From positions 248,001 through 312,000 of the forward strand of contig NZ_JAIGNK010000003.1 of the NCBI RefSeq assembly GCF_019711435.1: a stretch of 64,000 nucleotides of DNA, written 5' to 3'. The notes beneath the pieces were generated by a model. It did no database searches. It worked only from the letters and a program-made list of their open reading frames with translations, and was not told the DNA's origin. The DNA comes from Qipengyuania polymorpha. Its GTDB lineage: Bacteria; Pseudomonadota; Alphaproteobacteria; Sphingomonadales; Sphingomonadaceae. A program made the position numbers and the translations under genes. Shown piece after piece: positions 1 through 13,627 of this stretch. Every line of letters begins with the position of its first letter. Positions within the stretch are counted from its first letter, which is position 1.

Positions 1-1055
1 ATTTGCTCCGGCGTGCCGATGGTGATGCGCAATCCATGCGGCAGGCCCTGTCCGGGCAGGTGCCGCACCGCGTAGCCGCCTTCGGCCAATGCTCCGAGCG
101 CAGCCTCGGCGGTCAGCCTGCCTTCGAAAAGCACCAGCAGGAAGTTCGCCTTGCTCGGCACCCCGCGCAGGCCATGGTTGCCTATTCCGGCGATGGTTTC
201 GGCGAAGCGGGCGAGTTCGCGATTGTTGGCCTCGCGCGATTTCACAACGAAACCCTGGTCGCCCAGCCCGGCGATGGCCGCCTTCTGCCCCGAATTGGTG
301 ACATTGAACGGCCCGCGAATGCGGTTGAGCGCGTCGATAAGGTGCGGCGCGCCGGTGGCCCAGCCGATACGCTCGCCCGCGAGCCCGTAAATCTTGGAGA
401 ATGTCCGCGTGACGAGCACGTTGTCGTGCGCCTCGGCCAGCGCCATCCCGCCGTCATCCTCGCCGTCCTCGAGATATTCGCCATAGGCCTGGTCGACCAC
501 CAGCAGAACGTCGGACGGCAGTCCCGCATGCAGCCGCTCGATTTCGCCGCGCGGGAGGAAAGTCCCGGTCGGGTTGTTCGGGTTGGCGAGGAATACGACG
601 CGCGTTTTTTCGGTCACCGAGCCGAGCAATTCATCGACATCGGTCGCGTAATCGACGTCTGGCGCCTCGACCGGCGTCGCGCCGCAACGGCGGGCGGCAA
701 TCTTGTAGACGACGAAGGAATAGCGCGCATAGAGCACCTCGTCGCCCGGCCCGGCAAAACCTTGAGCGGCAAGGTTGAGCAATTCATCCGAGCCGGTTCC
801 GCACACAATACGTGCCGGGTCCAGCCCGTGCACTTCGGCAATTTTCGCACGCAGCGCAGTGGCGTCGGGGTCGGGGTAGCGAGCCGGAACGGCAGGCTGG
901 GCCAGCGCGGCAAGCGCCGCTTCGCTGCAGCCTAGCGGGTTCTCGTTGGCCGAAAGCTTGACCAGCTCGCGCCCGTCGGAACCCTTGCTCTTGCCGGGGA
1001 CATAGGCGTGGATCTTTTCGATCCATGGTTTCATCGTGGGGCGTGTGTCTGACAT
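1..1055 (-). CDS. hisC: Histidinol-phosphate aminotransferase (partial, C-terminus cut by window edge)
   Basis: This is a PLP-dependent class I/II aminotransferase of the HisC branch, which converts imidazole-acetol phosphate and glutamate to histidinol phosphate in histidine synthesis. In alphaproteobacteria such enzymes often also transaminate aromatic keto acids. The reading frame starts at ATG 1053-1055 and runs off the left edge with 351 codons visible; the family is about 360-370 residues, so only the tail is missing. Visible signatures are SANENP near residue 36, ANPNNPTG near 158, VVDQAY near 187 (Asp for the pyridine nitrogen) and TFSKIYG with the PLP lysine at K221. It is divergent from metX across 68 bases. 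Confusion with another class-I aminotransferase such as CobD is possible but less likely. Confidence 0.9.
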   Translation of the reverse strand, partial: MSDTRPTMKPWIEKIHAYVPGKSKGSDGRELVKLSANENPLGCSEAALAALAQPAVPARYPDPDATALRAKIAEVHGLDPARIVCGTGSDELLNLAAQGFAGPGDEVLYARYSFVVYKIAARRCGATPVEAPDVDYATDVDELLGSVTEKTRVVFLANPNNPTGTFLPRGEIERLHAGLPSDVLLVVDQAYGEYLEDGEDDGGMALAEAHDNVLVTRTFSKIYGLAGERIGWATGAPHLIDALNRIRGPFNVTNSGQKAAIAGLGDQGFVVKSREANNRELARFAETIAGIGNHGLRGVPSKANFLLVLFEGRLTAEAALGALAEGGYAVRHLPGQGLPHGLRITIGTPEQ

Positions 1056-1087
1056 TTCGGCTACCGCCTCTGAAAGAAATACAGCCC

Positions 1088-1123
1088 TTCGACAAGCGCG
1101 CTTTGCGCGGTTAGAGGCAAGCA
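1088..1123 (+). promoter_or_regulatory. Candidate sigma-70 promoter giving a leaderless metX transcript
   Basis: TTCGAC (1088-1093), a 17-base spacer and TTAGAG (1111-1116) end exactly 7 bases before the metX ATG at 1124, so a start 7-8 bases after the -10 would fall on the ATG itself. The AGAGG in the -10 could instead be a Shine-Dalgarno sequence of a transcript starting further upstream. GCCTCT at 1066-1071 is complementary to AGAGGC at 1113-1118, which would matter only in that second case. Confidence 0.4.
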
Positions 1124-2212
1124 ATGGCCGGGACTTCGCAAGAACTGCTTTTGCCGCAACCGCTGCCCCTCGATGGCGGCGGAGAACTTGCGCGCACAGT
1201 CCTGGCCTATGAAACCTATGGCGCGCTGAACGAAGACAAGTCGAACGCCATCCTGCTGTGCCACGCACTGACCGGCGACCAATATGTCGCTTCGCCGCAT
1301 CCCGTCACCGGCAAGCCCGGCTGGTGGGAGCGCATGGTCGGCCCCGGCAAGCCGATCGACACGGACCGCTACCACGTCATCTGCGCCAACGTCATCGGCA
1401 GCTGCATGGGCTCCTCCGGTCCGGCGAGCGAGGCGGATGACGGCAAGCCCTACGCCATGCGTTTTCCCGTCATCACCATCCGCGACATGGTCCGCGCATT
1501 GGTCGGCCTGCTCGATGAACTGGGTATCGAGAAGCTGCACGCGGTCGTCGGCGGCTCGATGGGCGGCATGCAGGCGCTGAGCCTTGCCGCCAACTGGCCA
1601 AGCCGTGCGGAGCGCGTGCTCGTCATCGCCTCGACCAGCCGCCATTCGGCACAGAACATCGCTTTTCACGAACTGGGTCGGCAGGCCATCATGGCCGACC
1701 CGCGTTGGAACGGCGGCGACTATTACGGCGGCGAAGCGCCCGACAACGGCCTCGCCGTGGCGCGCATGGCGGCGCATATCACCTATCTTTCCGAAGAGGC
1801 GCTGACCGAAAAATTCGGGCGAAACCTGCAGGACCGCGAAGCCAAGAGCTTCGGCTTCGACGCCGATTTCCAGGTCGAAAGCTATTTGCGCTACCAGGGC
1901 AGCGGCTTCACTCGCCGCTTCGATGCCAATAGCTACCTCTATATCACCCGCGCGATGGATTATTTCGACCTCGCCGAAGAGCACGGCGGCAAGCTCGCCG
2001 ATGCTTTTGCGGGGACGAATGCGCGCTTCTGCCTCGTCAGCTTCGACAGCGACTGGCTCTACCCTACCAGCGAGAGTCGCCACGTGGTGCGCGCACTCAA
2101 TGCAGCAGGTGCGGCGGTGAGCTTCGTCGAATTGTCCGCCCCGCACGGCCACGACAGCTTCCTGCTCGAGGTCCCCGCCTTGGACCGCGTGGTGAAGGGT
2201 TTCCTCGAATGA
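1124..2212 (+). CDS. metX: Homoserine O-acyltransferase (MetX-type)
   Basis: This cytoplasmic alpha/beta-hydrolase-fold acyltransferase activates homoserine for methionine synthesis. It has 362 residues, within the family's normal range. The nucleophile elbow GGSMGG puts the catalytic Ser at about 145, the Asp is in the FDSDWLYP segment, and the His is in PHGHDSF near 343. The conserved GSCMGSSGP loop lies near residue 92. MetX proteins of alphaproteobacteria may use succinyl-CoA rather than acetyl-CoA, and I cannot settle that from the sequence. Its stop overlaps the metW start (ATGA at 2209-2212), so the two form one translation unit, a pairing well known in proteobacteria. Confidence 0.93.
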   Translation: MAGTSQELLLPQPLPLDGGGELARTVLAYETYGALNEDKSNAILLCHALTGDQYVASPHPVTGKPGWWERMVGPGKPIDTDRYHVICANVIGSCMGSSGPASEADDGKPYAMRFPVITIRDMVRALVGLLDELGIEKLHAVVGGSMGGMQALSLAANWPSRAERVLVIASTSRHSAQNIAFHELGRQAIMADPRWNGGDYYGGEAPDNGLAVARMAAHITYLSEEALTEKFGRNLQDREAKSFGFDADFQVESYLRYQGSGFTRRFDANSYLYITRAMDYFDLAEEHGGKLADAFAGTNARFCLVSFDSDWLYPTSESRHVVRALNAAGAAVSFVELSAPHGHDSFLLEVPALDRVVKGFLE

Positions 2213-2796
2213 GCCTGCGCGCCGACCTTGCCGCGATTGCGCAGGCTATATCGCCCAACACCCGCGTGCTCGACATCGGCTGCGGCGATGGCGCTTTGCT
2301 GGCGAATTTGCGCGATACGAAGCATGTGGATGCGCGGGGCATGGAGATCGACGGGTCCTGCGTCGAGCGCTGCGTGGCGCAGGGGCTTTCGGTGGTGCAG
2401 GGCGATGCCAATCGCGACCTTGCCGATTATCCCGACAAAGGGTTCGATTACACCGTTCTCAGCCAGACCTTGCAGACGGCCACGCGGCCCGACCAGATGC
2501 TCGACCAGCTGCTGCGTGTGGGGCGGCAGGCCTTCGTCAGCTTCCCGAATTTCGCCCATTGGCGCACCCGCTCGGCGCTCATGCTCGGTGGTCGCATGCC
2601 GGTGACCCGCGCCATTCCGGTTAGCTGGTACGAGACGCCCAACATCCATCACGTAACGGTGAAGGACTTCCGCGAGTTGGCGCGCGAGAAAGGTGCGCAC
2701 ATCGAGCGCGAATGGTTCTTCTCGAACGGAAAACCCGTTTCCGGCGGTTCGAACTGGCGCGCCGAGTTCGCGGTTTTCCAGCTCAGCCGCCAGTAG
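2209..2796 (+). CDS. metW: Methionine biosynthesis protein MetW
   Basis: This is a class I SAM-methyltransferase-fold protein of 195 residues. Motif [13 protein letters not shown], is near residue 20, and an FPNFAHW segment follows near residue 109. MetW accompanies MetX in many proteobacteria and is needed for efficient homoserine acylation, probably by acting on or with MetX. Translational coupling to metX through a 4-base overlap supports this. The reaction it catalyses, if any, is not visible from sequence. It is convergent with the next gene, separated by three bases. Confidence 0.92.
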   Translation: MSLRADLAAIAQAISPNTRVLDIGCGDGALLANLRDTKHVDARGMEIDGSCVERCVAQGLSVVQGDANRDLADYPDKGFDYTVLSQTLQTATRPDQMLDQLLRVGRQAFVSFPNFAHWRTRSALMLGGRMPVTRAIPVSWYETPNIHHVTVKDFRELAREKGAHIEREWFFSNGKPVSGGSNWRAEFAVFQLSRQ

Positions 2797-2799
2797 GGA

Positions 2800-3402
2800 T
2801 CACGACTGCGGCTCGGCAGGTTTGCGCCGGAAGAGGCTGCGCACGATCTTGCGCGCCATCCAGATGAGCCAAATCACCAGAGCGAGCAGGAACAGCGCGA
2901 TTCCGCCTGCCACGTACGGATATTCGTAGGCCGCATAGAGCAGGCCTGCCGTCGCCACATCCTCCACCGTCGAGACAGCGACGTTGCTCACCGGCTCGGG
3001 GCTCGCATTGACCATTCCGCGCGCGCCTGCCTTGCCCGCATGCGCCGTCAACGCCGCGCCGCCGCCGAGCAGGAACGCCACGACCTGCGTCGCGGGGTCC
3101 GAAGGGTCGACAATCGCCAGCGCCAGCAGCGCCCCGCCGAGCGGTCGCACGAAGGTGTGTATCGCGTCCCACGCGCTGTCGAGCCACATCACCTTGTCGG
3201 CGAAGAACTCCGCCAGAGCGGCAATCGCGGCGACACCCATGACCCACGGATTGGCCAGCGCATCTAGGCTCTGCAGATGTTCGGGCAAGGGCAGCGCGCC
3301 GAGCCGCATGGCCAGCCCCGTTGCGAAGATGCTGAGATAAAGCCGCCAGCCCGCCAGCAGGCTGACACTCCCGGCGATACCGATGATTTCCATGACGCCC
3401 AT
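2800..3402 (-). CDS. DUF4126-family membrane protein
   Basis: This 200-residue integral membrane protein has an N-terminal hydrophobic stretch (about 5-30), further hydrophobic segments near 55-70 and 90-115, and a C-terminal anchor near 163-183 followed by a basic tail. The pattern SLLAGWRLYLSIFATG at the start and the small-residue-rich loops match the DUF4126 family, whose function is unknown. The start could be ATG 3402 or the in-frame ATG at 3393. It lies between metW (convergent) and a DUF5996 gene on the same strand; no functional link is apparent. Confidence 0.82.
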   Translation of the reverse strand: MGVMEIIGIAGSVSLLAGWRLYLSIFATGLAMRLGALPLPEHLQSLDALANPWVMGVAAIAALAEFFADKVMWLDSAWDAIHTFVRPLGGALLALAIVDPSDPATQVVAFLLGGGAALTAHAGKAGARGMVNASPEPVSNVAVSTVEDVATAGLLYAAYEYPYVAGGIALFLLALVIWLIWMARKIVRSLFRRKPAEPQS

Positions 3403-3439
3403 GGACGGGAAGATGCGCCCTTACAGGGCTTTAGGCAAG

Positions 3440-4393
3440 TCAGCCTTCGCGGTGCGCCTCGACATCGTATGGCTCACCATACTTCCCGCGCGGGATTTCA
3501 AACGCCTCACGGGCCCAGCCTCCGGCATCCGCGACGGCGGCATAGGTGCTTTCGAGGAACTTCATCAGCGCGCCTTCAGGATCGGCGCTGCTGCGGACTG
3601 CCTCGTAGGGCAGAACGAATTCGCCGAGGTCCTCCAGCCAATAGGCGGCGTCCGGTTCGATAGTCGCTTCGGCGAAGCCCTCGGGCGTCGGATAACCATA
3701 GGCATAAAAAGCCGCCTCTTCCACGCCTCCCCCGCCGAGCCAGAAACCGGCGCTGCTGACTTCATGGCTATAGGCCTCGCGCGTCACCCGGTCGGGCAGG
3801 TTGGGAAAGCCGCCCGGATGGAGCGGTGCCTCGCGCCCCGAAAATCGGGTCACCGCAAGGTCGAAGCTGCCCCAGAACAGGTGGCTGGGCGAGGACTTGC
3901 CGACAAAGCCGGTGCGAAAGCGTTCGAAGACACGGTTGGCGTCGGAAAAAGCGCGCTGGATGCGAGCAAGCGTGGCCTCGTCCCATGCTCGTTCTTCCGT
4001 ATCTTCGTGGAAAGGGACGGCTGTCTCCACCTCGTTTGGCGCGCCCGAGACATCGGTCGTTACACCGGCGAGGCTGAGCAGTTCGGAAAACTGTTCGTGA
4101 AAGCGCGCAACGCTTTGTCCGGTGACTTCAAAACCGTCTGCAAATCCGGTCGAGGTCTCCACTGCCACCGCGCTCGAAAGGCAGTCGAAAATGATTTCCG
4201 CCTCGCCGCCATCCATCTCGACGGGATAGCTGCGGAAGCCTCTTGGCACGACACGGAGCGCGAGGTGCCAGCTGTGATTGCACCAAGGAGCGGCGCGTGT
4301 CGGGAGTTTGCCGAGCACCTGAAGATAGGCGTGCAGGCTTTCGATAACCGGCCTGTCGGCCTCGTAGTCGAGCTTTGGCCAGCGCTGCGTCAT
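3440..4393 (-). CDS. DUF5996-family protein
   Basis: A 317-residue soluble protein with the features of the DUF5996 family: a WCNHSWHLAL motif near residue 35, KSSPSHLFWGSFDLAVTRFSG in the middle, HPGGFPNLPD, then REAYSHEVSSAGFW. Several conserved His, Trp and acidic residues suggest an enzyme, but no reaction is established for the family. I chose the ATG at 4391-4393 because homology-like sequence begins there; the frame stays open about 90 codons upstream, but that part reads as antisense of noncoding bases and of the esterase tail. No signal peptide or membrane segment is seen. Confidence 0.82.
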   Translation of the reverse strand: MTQRWPKLDYEADRPVIESLHAYLQVLGKLPTRAAPWCNHSWHLALRVVPRGFRSYPVEMDGGEAEIIFDCLSSAVAVETSTGFADGFEVTGQSVARFHEQFSELLSLAGVTTDVSGAPNEVETAVPFHEDTEERAWDEATLARIQRAFSDANRVFERFRTGFVGKSSPSHLFWGSFDLAVTRFSGREAPLHPGGFPNLPDRVTREAYSHEVSSAGFWLGGGGVEEAAFYAYGYPTPEGFAEATIEPDAAYWLEDLGEFVLPYEAVRSSADPEGALMKFLESTYAAVADAGGWAREAFEIPRGKYGEPYDVEAHREG

Positions 4394-4449
4394 CGACAAT
4401 CCCCGTGCTGCGTCACCCTTGCAACCAAGATGCCGCAGCTGCGGTTCCG

Positions 4450-5412
4450 CTATTCGGGGCGCTTTGGCCAGGTCGAAAAGCTGCCGCTTGCTTCCTCGCG
4501 GTAGAAGTGGCGCAGCGCGTCGCTGATGATGCGTGGAGCGACGGTGTAGTGGTTCTCGCCCGTGTAGAGCTGGCTTTGCAGTTCCATCCCTTCGTAGCCG
4601 CGCAATTGCAGGCGTTCGATGAAGCGGGTCGTGCCGGTCAGGATGCCGCCGACGTTGAGGAACCAATTGTTGCCCTCGTTCCCGCCCGCGCCGATGTAAA
4701 TCTCGACCGGCAGGGCGTCGTTCTGCGCGGCGAAGGCTTCCTCCGCCTTGAACACGGCATCATCGACGTTGGCCATTGCGGGTGAGCCGATAATCATCCG
4801 GTCGAAGGCATCGGGGCGCGTGAAGAGCGCATATCCCGCCAGCATCCCGCCCAGCGAATGGCCGTGCAGCGTGTGGCTGTCGGCAAAGCGGTAACGCGCG
4901 CCGAGTTGCGGGCGCAATTCGTCGATGAGGAAAGCGAGGAATTCCTCGGCGCGGTGCGGATAGGGCGGGAAAGGCACGGCGCTGGCCATGGCTTCGGCAT
5001 TGAGGCCGGGTGCTGCGAAACCTTCGCCGGGAGGAGAGAATTCGGCCATCCGCCTGCCTACGCCAGCCAGCCCCTCCTCTGCCGGGCTGCCCACACCAAT
5101 CACGATGCTTTCGGGCATCATGTTGCCGCCCACCAGCAGGTCGACCGTCGCGACCACCGTGCGCGTCATGAGCGGGTCATCGAGCACCCAGATGACCGGA
5201 TAGGTCTTGTCGGGCTGCACGCCGTAGCTTGCCGGAAGCGCGATGGTGACTGCGTGGTCGTAGTCGAAAGCGTTGCCGCGAATGCGCTCTGTCGGCAGGA
5301 TTTCCATGTTCGCCCGCGCGCCGGGGATGTAGGCCAGCTGAGGATTGGCCAGCGAAGGGGCGGCGATGGACAGCGCGAGAAGCGCCAGGATTGCTGAGAT
5401 GAACTTGCGCAC
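4450..5412 (-). CDS. Exported esterase / alpha-beta hydrolase of the esterase-D (Fes-like) type
   Basis: A secreted serine hydrolase of about 320 residues. The GTG at 5410-5412 is the likely start: GGGAG lies about 7 bases upstream and the product then begins with a clean signal peptide (RKF, a hydrophobic stretch, cleavage after PSLA near residue 22). An upstream ATG at 5439 would add nine residues in front. The nucleophile motif is HGHSLGG and a likely catalytic His lies in GENHYT near the C-terminus; a GSP block and GAGGNEGNNW region follow the fold of putative esterases (PF00756), which include siderophore and carbohydrate esterases. The substrate is unknown. A paired operator-like repeat sits just upstream. 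Confidence 0.82.
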   Translation of the reverse strand: MRKFISAILALLALSIAAPSLANPQLAYIPGARANMEILPTERIRGNAFDYDHAVTIALPASYGVQPDKTYPVIWVLDDPLMTRTVVATVDLLVGGNMMPESIVIGVGSPAEEGLAGVGRRMAEFSPPGEGFAAPGLNAEAMASAVPFPPYPHRAEEFLAFLIDELRPQLGARYRFADSHTLHGHSLGGMLAGYALFTRPDAFDRMIIGSPAMANVDDAVFKAEEAFAAQNDALPVEIYIGAGGNEGNNWFLNVGGILTGTTRFIERLQLRGYEGMELQSQLYTGENHYTVAPRIISDALRHFYREEASGSFSTWPKRPE

Positions 5413-5466
5413 GAAAAACTCCCGGACATACGACTCCAATGCGAGCCGGACATCCGGGAGTTATTC

Positions 5467-5501
5467 TCGTTTATCGATAAACACAATGTCGTTTATCGAT
5501 A
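5467..5501 (-). promoter_or_regulatory. Two direct copies of a palindromic operator-like site upstream of the esterase gene
   Basis: TCGTTTATCGATA occurs at 5467-5479 and again at 5489-5501, a 22-base period (about two helical turns). The first copy sits in a perfect 14-base palindrome, GTTTATCGATAAAC (5469-5482); the second keeps the TATCGATA core. The element lies 55-90 bases upstream of the esterase start codon and just beyond the thiolase stop, in a pocket that is AT-richer than its surroundings. This is the expected form of a dimeric repressor or activator binding site; no regulator gene is adjacent. Confidence 0.55.
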
Positions 5502-5523
5502 TTCAGTGTGGGTTCGCCGAGGT

Positions 5524-6702
5524 TTAGAAAATCTCGAACAGCCCAGCTGCGCCCATGCCGCCGCCGACGCACATGGTGACGACGCCGTATTTCGCCTTGC
5601 GGCGCTGGCCTTCGCGCAGGATGTGGCCGACGCAGCGTGCGCCGGTCATGCCGTAGGGGTGGCCGATCGAGATCGAGCCGCCGTTGACGTTGAGCTTGTC
5701 GTTGTCGATGCCCAGCTTGTCGCGGCAGTAGAGTACCTGCACGGCGAAGGCTTCGTTCAGCTCCCAAAGGTCGATATCCTCGATCTTCATGTCGAAACGT
5801 TCGAGCAGCTTGGGGATGGCGAAGATCGGGCCGATGCCCATTTCATCAGGCTCGGTACCGGCAACCGCCATGCCAATGTAACGGCCGAGCGGATTGAGGC
5901 CGCGCTTTTCGGCTTCCTTGGCCTCCATTACGATGACTGCGGCCGACCCGTCCGACAGCTGGCTGGCATTGCCCGCCGTAATCGTGGTGCCCGGGCCCAT
6001 GACGGGCTGGAGCGATGCGAGGCCTTCCAATGTGGTCGAGGGGCGGTTGCCCTCGTCCTTGGCGATGGTCACGTCCTCGTCGGTGATTTCGCCCGTCTCC
6101 TTGTTCTGCACCTTGTGCTTGGTGCTGACCGAGACGATTTCGTCGTCGAAAATGCCTGCTTCCTGTGCAGCCGCAGTGCGCTGCTGGCTCTGGAGCGCGT
6201 ATTCGTCCTGCGCTTCGCGGCTGATGCCATAGCGCTGGGCGACCGTTTCGGCGGTCTGCAGCATCGGCATGTAGATCGCGCCGTGCATCGCGACGAGTTC
6301 GGGATCCATGGCGACGCGCATATCCTTGGTTTGCACGAGGCTGATCGATTCCTGGCCGCCCGCGCCGACGATCTGCATGCGGTCGGTGATGACCTGCTTG
6401 GCCGCCGTGGCGATGGTCATCAGTCCCGAGGAGCACTGGCGGTCGATGGTCATGCCCGAAACGCCGATCGGGCAGCCTGCGCGCAGTGCCACCTGGCGGG
6501 CGAGGTTACCGGCCTGCGTACCCTGCTGGAGCGCGGCGCCCCACAGCACGTCATCGAGTTCACCGGCGTCGATACCGGCACGCTCGATTGCGGGCTTCAG
6601 CGCATAGGAGCCGAGCGTCGCGCCCGGGGTGGAGTTGAAAGCGCCTTTGTAGGCCTTGCCCATACCGGTACGGGCGGTGGAAACGATGACTGCGTCACGC
6701 AT
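5524..6702 (-). CDS. Acetyl-CoA acyltransferase (thiolase)
   Basis: A 392-residue thiolase, the standard length. It cleaves 3-ketoacyl-CoA in beta-oxidation or condenses acetyl-CoA. The nucleophilic Cys is in DRQCSSG near residue 90, and the second active-site set is present: [14 protein letters not shown] with the catalytic His, and CVGGGMGAA with the proton-transfer Cys near the C-terminus. AAGGAAT lies upstream of the ATG at 6700-6702. It follows a MaoC-like hydratase on the same strand, so the pair is likely co-transcribed and involved in acyl-CoA metabolism. Whether it acts as FadA-type or PhaA-type cannot be told from sequence alone; phaB lies 20 kb away. Confidence 0.93.
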   Translation of the reverse strand: MRDAVIVSTARTGMGKAYKGAFNSTPGATLGSYALKPAIERAGIDAGELDDVLWGAALQQGTQAGNLARQVALRAGCPIGVSGMTIDRQCSSGLMTIATAAKQVITDRMQIVGAGGQESISLVQTKDMRVAMDPELVAMHGAIYMPMLQTAETVAQRYGISREAQDEYALQSQQRTAAAQEAGIFDDEIVSVSTKHKVQNKETGEITDEDVTIAKDEGNRPSTTLEGLASLQPVMGPGTTITAGNASQLSDGSAAVIVMEAKEAEKRGLNPLGRYIGMAVAGTEPDEMGIGPIFAIPKLLERFDMKIEDIDLWELNEAFAVQVLYCRDKLGIDNDKLNVNGGSISIGHPYGMTGARCVGHILREGQRRKAKYGVVTMCVGGGMGAAGLFEIF

Positions 6703-6757
6703 GGCTAATTCCTTGGATTAATCGAACTGTCTGGTTTCTCCCGGGGAGGAGGAAAAA

Positions 6758-7207
6758 TCAGACGAAATACATGGTCATCCATTCGCAGATGAGGGCGGGC
6801 TTGTCCTCGCCTTCGATCTCGATGGTGATTTCCATGGTCTGCTGCCACTGGCCGGGACGCTTTTCGGTCATCTCCAGCATCTTCCAGTGACCGCGGATGC
6901 GCTTGCCCGAACGGACCGGGTTGATGAAGCGCGTCTTGTTGCCGCCGTAGTTGACGGCCATCTTGATGCCGTCGACCCGCGGCACGTCGCTGTTCGCGGT
7001 GAGGTAGGGAATCATCGACAGCGTCAGGAAGCCGTGTGCGATGGTGCCGCCAAACGGCGTCATCTTGGCCGCTTCCTCGTTCACATGGATGAACTGGTGG
7101 TCGCCGGTGGCTTCGGCGAACTGGTTGATGCGCTCCTGCGTCATCTCGACCCATTCGCTGGTGCCGACCTGTTCACCGACCTTGGCTGCTACGTCCTGGG
7201 GGCTCAT
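6758..7207 (-). CDS. MaoC-family enoyl-CoA hydratase / dehydratase
   Basis: A 149-residue single hot-dog-fold protein. The hydratase signature is in order: FAEATGDHQFIHVNEEAA with catalytic Asp and His near residues 41-46, then FGGTIAHGFLTLSMIPY. Members hydrate 2-enoyl-CoAs, giving R-3-hydroxyacyl-CoA. The start is ATG 7205-7207, because AAGGAGAG lies 6 bases upstream; the frame is open further upstream but that part has no family resemblance. It leads a probable two-gene operon with the thiolase, with 55 bases between them. Confidence 0.92.
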   Translation of the reverse strand: MSPQDVAAKVGEQVGTSEWVEMTQERINQFAEATGDHQFIHVNEEAAKMTPFGGTIAHGFLTLSMIPYLTANSDVPRVDGIKMAVNYGGNKTRFINPVRSGKRIRGHWKMLEMTEKRPGQWQQTMEITIEIEGEDKPALICEWMTMYFV

Positions 7208-7440
7208 GCACGCTCTCCTTAATTGAGGTTTTGCGACTCTGCAGCCGCTTGCGGGCGGACTCATGGCGCATGGAATGGGGCTGCGCAACCGCCGGAAATC
7301 TGCCGTTACGGCATGGCGGGACGAGACGTTTCGCCAATTGCATCAAGCGCCGGGAACAGGCATCGTTAGCTCTAAGTTAACCAAGCGAGCCTAGCGCGAG
7401 AGACTCTAAAGGCTGCTTTGCGAGGCAAACAGGAACGTAG

Positions 7441-8703
7441 ATGGGCGACGGCTTCGAAAATACCGGACTGATGCGCCGGGCATGGTTCAAGCCTATGGTA
7501 GGGGCGTGGTTCGCGCTTCTGCTCGGCGGCGGGCTGTGGCTGATGCCGCCGCATATCCACGCCCTGATTTCCGATGCCACGCAGCTCTCCGCGCTCCATC
7601 CGATGTTCGCCCCGCCCGTGAGTGCTGGCGGGGCTGCAGTGATGGCGCTGGTCGCCGGACTGTTCGGTTTCTTCCTCGGCATTGCCGTTGCGGGCCGCGT
7701 TGCCGCTGCGAGTGCACCGCGCGCATTCGCTCCCGGTTTCGAAATGCACGGGCAAAGCGTGTGGGATGACGAGCGCGAGGAAGCCGCCTTCGAAGAACCC
7801 CGCCGCCGCCGCGTCTTCTCCGCGCGCGAGGATATCGGCGAGGAAGGCATCGCCATCAGCGCGCCGACGGGTGACGAAGAAGGCGACTACGAGGACGAAT
7901 ATTCCATCGAGGACATTCCGCCAGCAACGCCCGAAGAGGATTTCGAGGCTGTCTATGCGGAGATGGACGAAGACTACGTGGCTTCGGAGTATGAGCCGGA
8001 AGAAGTGGTCTCTGTCGAGGAGCCGGTTGTCGAGGAAGCTTTCGACCACGAGGAGCCTGCTGGCACACCCGCATTCGTCGAGGACGCGGAGTATGAAGAA
8101 GTCGAGGACTTGGAGGCGGCGCCCGAACCGGAACCAGGGCCGGAGCAGCAACCGGAATTGGAGGTCGAAGCCGAAGTCGGACACGAGCCGGAGCAGGTGT
8201 GGGAGCCCCACACCGAAGCCGAAGCCGAATTCGAGCCGGAGACCGAAACCGAGCCTGAGCCGGTTTACGCTCCCGAGAATGCCGAGGCTAAAGAAGCCAC
8301 TGATGTCGCGGACGAGCCGCTCGAAGAAAGCGAAGCTCTCGGCGACATGAGCCTCGAGGCCCTGCTGGGCCGGCTCGAAGGCGCGCTCGAACAGCACAAG
8401 AAAATGGTCGCGGGCAGCGAGGAAGCCGCGCAGCAGCCTGCTCCGCAACCCGTCCCTCTGGTGCGCGAGCCGGCACCCGCGCCGGAAGATATTTCGGGCG
8501 AAGAGCTTCCCGAAGCCTCCGACGACGACCCGGTCATCGCCTTCCTGCGCCGCGAGGCCAGCCGCCGAATGCCGCCCCCGCCCGCTTCCGAAATGGACGA
8601 CGGGGTGGTGGAGGACGAACCCCGGCAGCAATCGCAGACCGATGCGCAGGCCGCCTTGCGCAGCGCGCTCGACCGGCTCGGGCAGGTCAACCGGCGCGAC
8701 TAG
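7441..8703 (+). CDS. Uncharacterised membrane-anchored, Glu-rich acidic protein
   Basis: I do not recognise this 420-residue protein. Two hydrophobic segments (about 20-40 and 62-86) are separated by a short loop. Then comes a basic patch with RRRR near 120, and a long low-complexity region (about 130-290) dominated by Glu, Pro, Ala and Val, including EPEPGPEQQPE-like runs. A more ordered C-terminal part has two helix-like pieces: EALLGRLEGALEQHKK and DPVIAFLRREASRRMP, and a final AALRSALDRLGQVN. The layout suggests an inner-membrane anchor holding a flexible acidic cytoplasmic tail with binding helices. It sits alone upstream of gltB. An open antisense frame (7372-8715) is a shadow of the Glu/Ala codons. 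Confidence 0.72.
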   Translation: MGDGFENTGLMRRAWFKPMVGAWFALLLGGGLWLMPPHIHALISDATQLSALHPMFAPPVSAGGAAVMALVAGLFGFFLGIAVAGRVAAASAPRAFAPGFEMHGQSVWDDEREEAAFEEPRRRRVFSAREDIGEEGIAISAPTGDEEGDYEDEYSIEDIPPATPEEDFEAVYAEMDEDYVASEYEPEEVVSVEEPVVEEAFDHEEPAGTPAFVEDAEYEEVEDLEAAPEPEPGPEQQPELEVEAEVGHEPEQVWEPHTEAEAEFEPETETEPEPVYAPENAEAKEATDVADEPLEESEALGDMSLEALLGRLEGALEQHKKMVAGSEEAAQQPAPQPVPLVREPAPAPEDISGEELPEASDDDPVIAFLRREASRRMPPPPASEMDDGVVEDEPRQQSQTDAQAALRSALDRLGQVNRRD

Positions 8704-8942
8704 GCCACTCTTCACCGCAACGGATACCTATTCGCCATGCTGCAATGCGGCAGGAATCTGCAATTCTTGGGCCTTGTGAAATTTTCCTAAACCTTCGGCT
8801 GGTTGCAAAACCGCTTTGTTACCTGCAATAGGAAACCTCGCGACATTTTGGCGGGCGCTCATGTGGCGCTGCACAATTTCCGCGCTTCCACCGGACCGGG
8901 AAGGTTCGAACAGAAGCGCCGGTCAGGAGGACGCTTCGGCGA

Positions 8943-13616
<4,674 letters not shown>

Positions 13617-13627
13617 GGGTCAAGGAT

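Noticed and set aside
3-935. Plus-strand open frame of 310 codons over the left end
   Set aside because: It is the antisense of hisC, whose minus-strand frame carries all aminotransferase motifs; the plus product has no recognisable motif.
1056-1123. A SAM-II-type riboswitch before metX
   Set aside because: The gap is short and I do not see the conserved SAM-II core or pseudoknot; only a 6-base complement to AGAGGC is present.
2790-2815. AGCCGC/GCGGCT inverted repeat between metW and the DUF4126 gene as a terminator
   Set aside because: The stem is only 6 bases with a 17-base loop, and no T-run follows on either strand.
7340-7445. An EcfG-type stress promoter (GGAAC with CGTT) before the acidic protein
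   Set aside because: GGAAC and CGTT are present but only 6 bases apart, not the required 16-17.
7372-8715. Long minus-strand open frame opposite the acidic membrane protein
   Set aside because: GC-rich Glu/Ala codons give open antisense frames; the plus frame has membrane segments and a sensible start, and the minus product is only Phe/Arg/Leu-rich noise.
8737-8790. A 17-codon frame upstream of gltB with two Gln codons as a possible leader peptide
   Set aside because: No run of Gln or Glu codons, no clear ribosome binding site and no terminator/antiterminator pairings follow.
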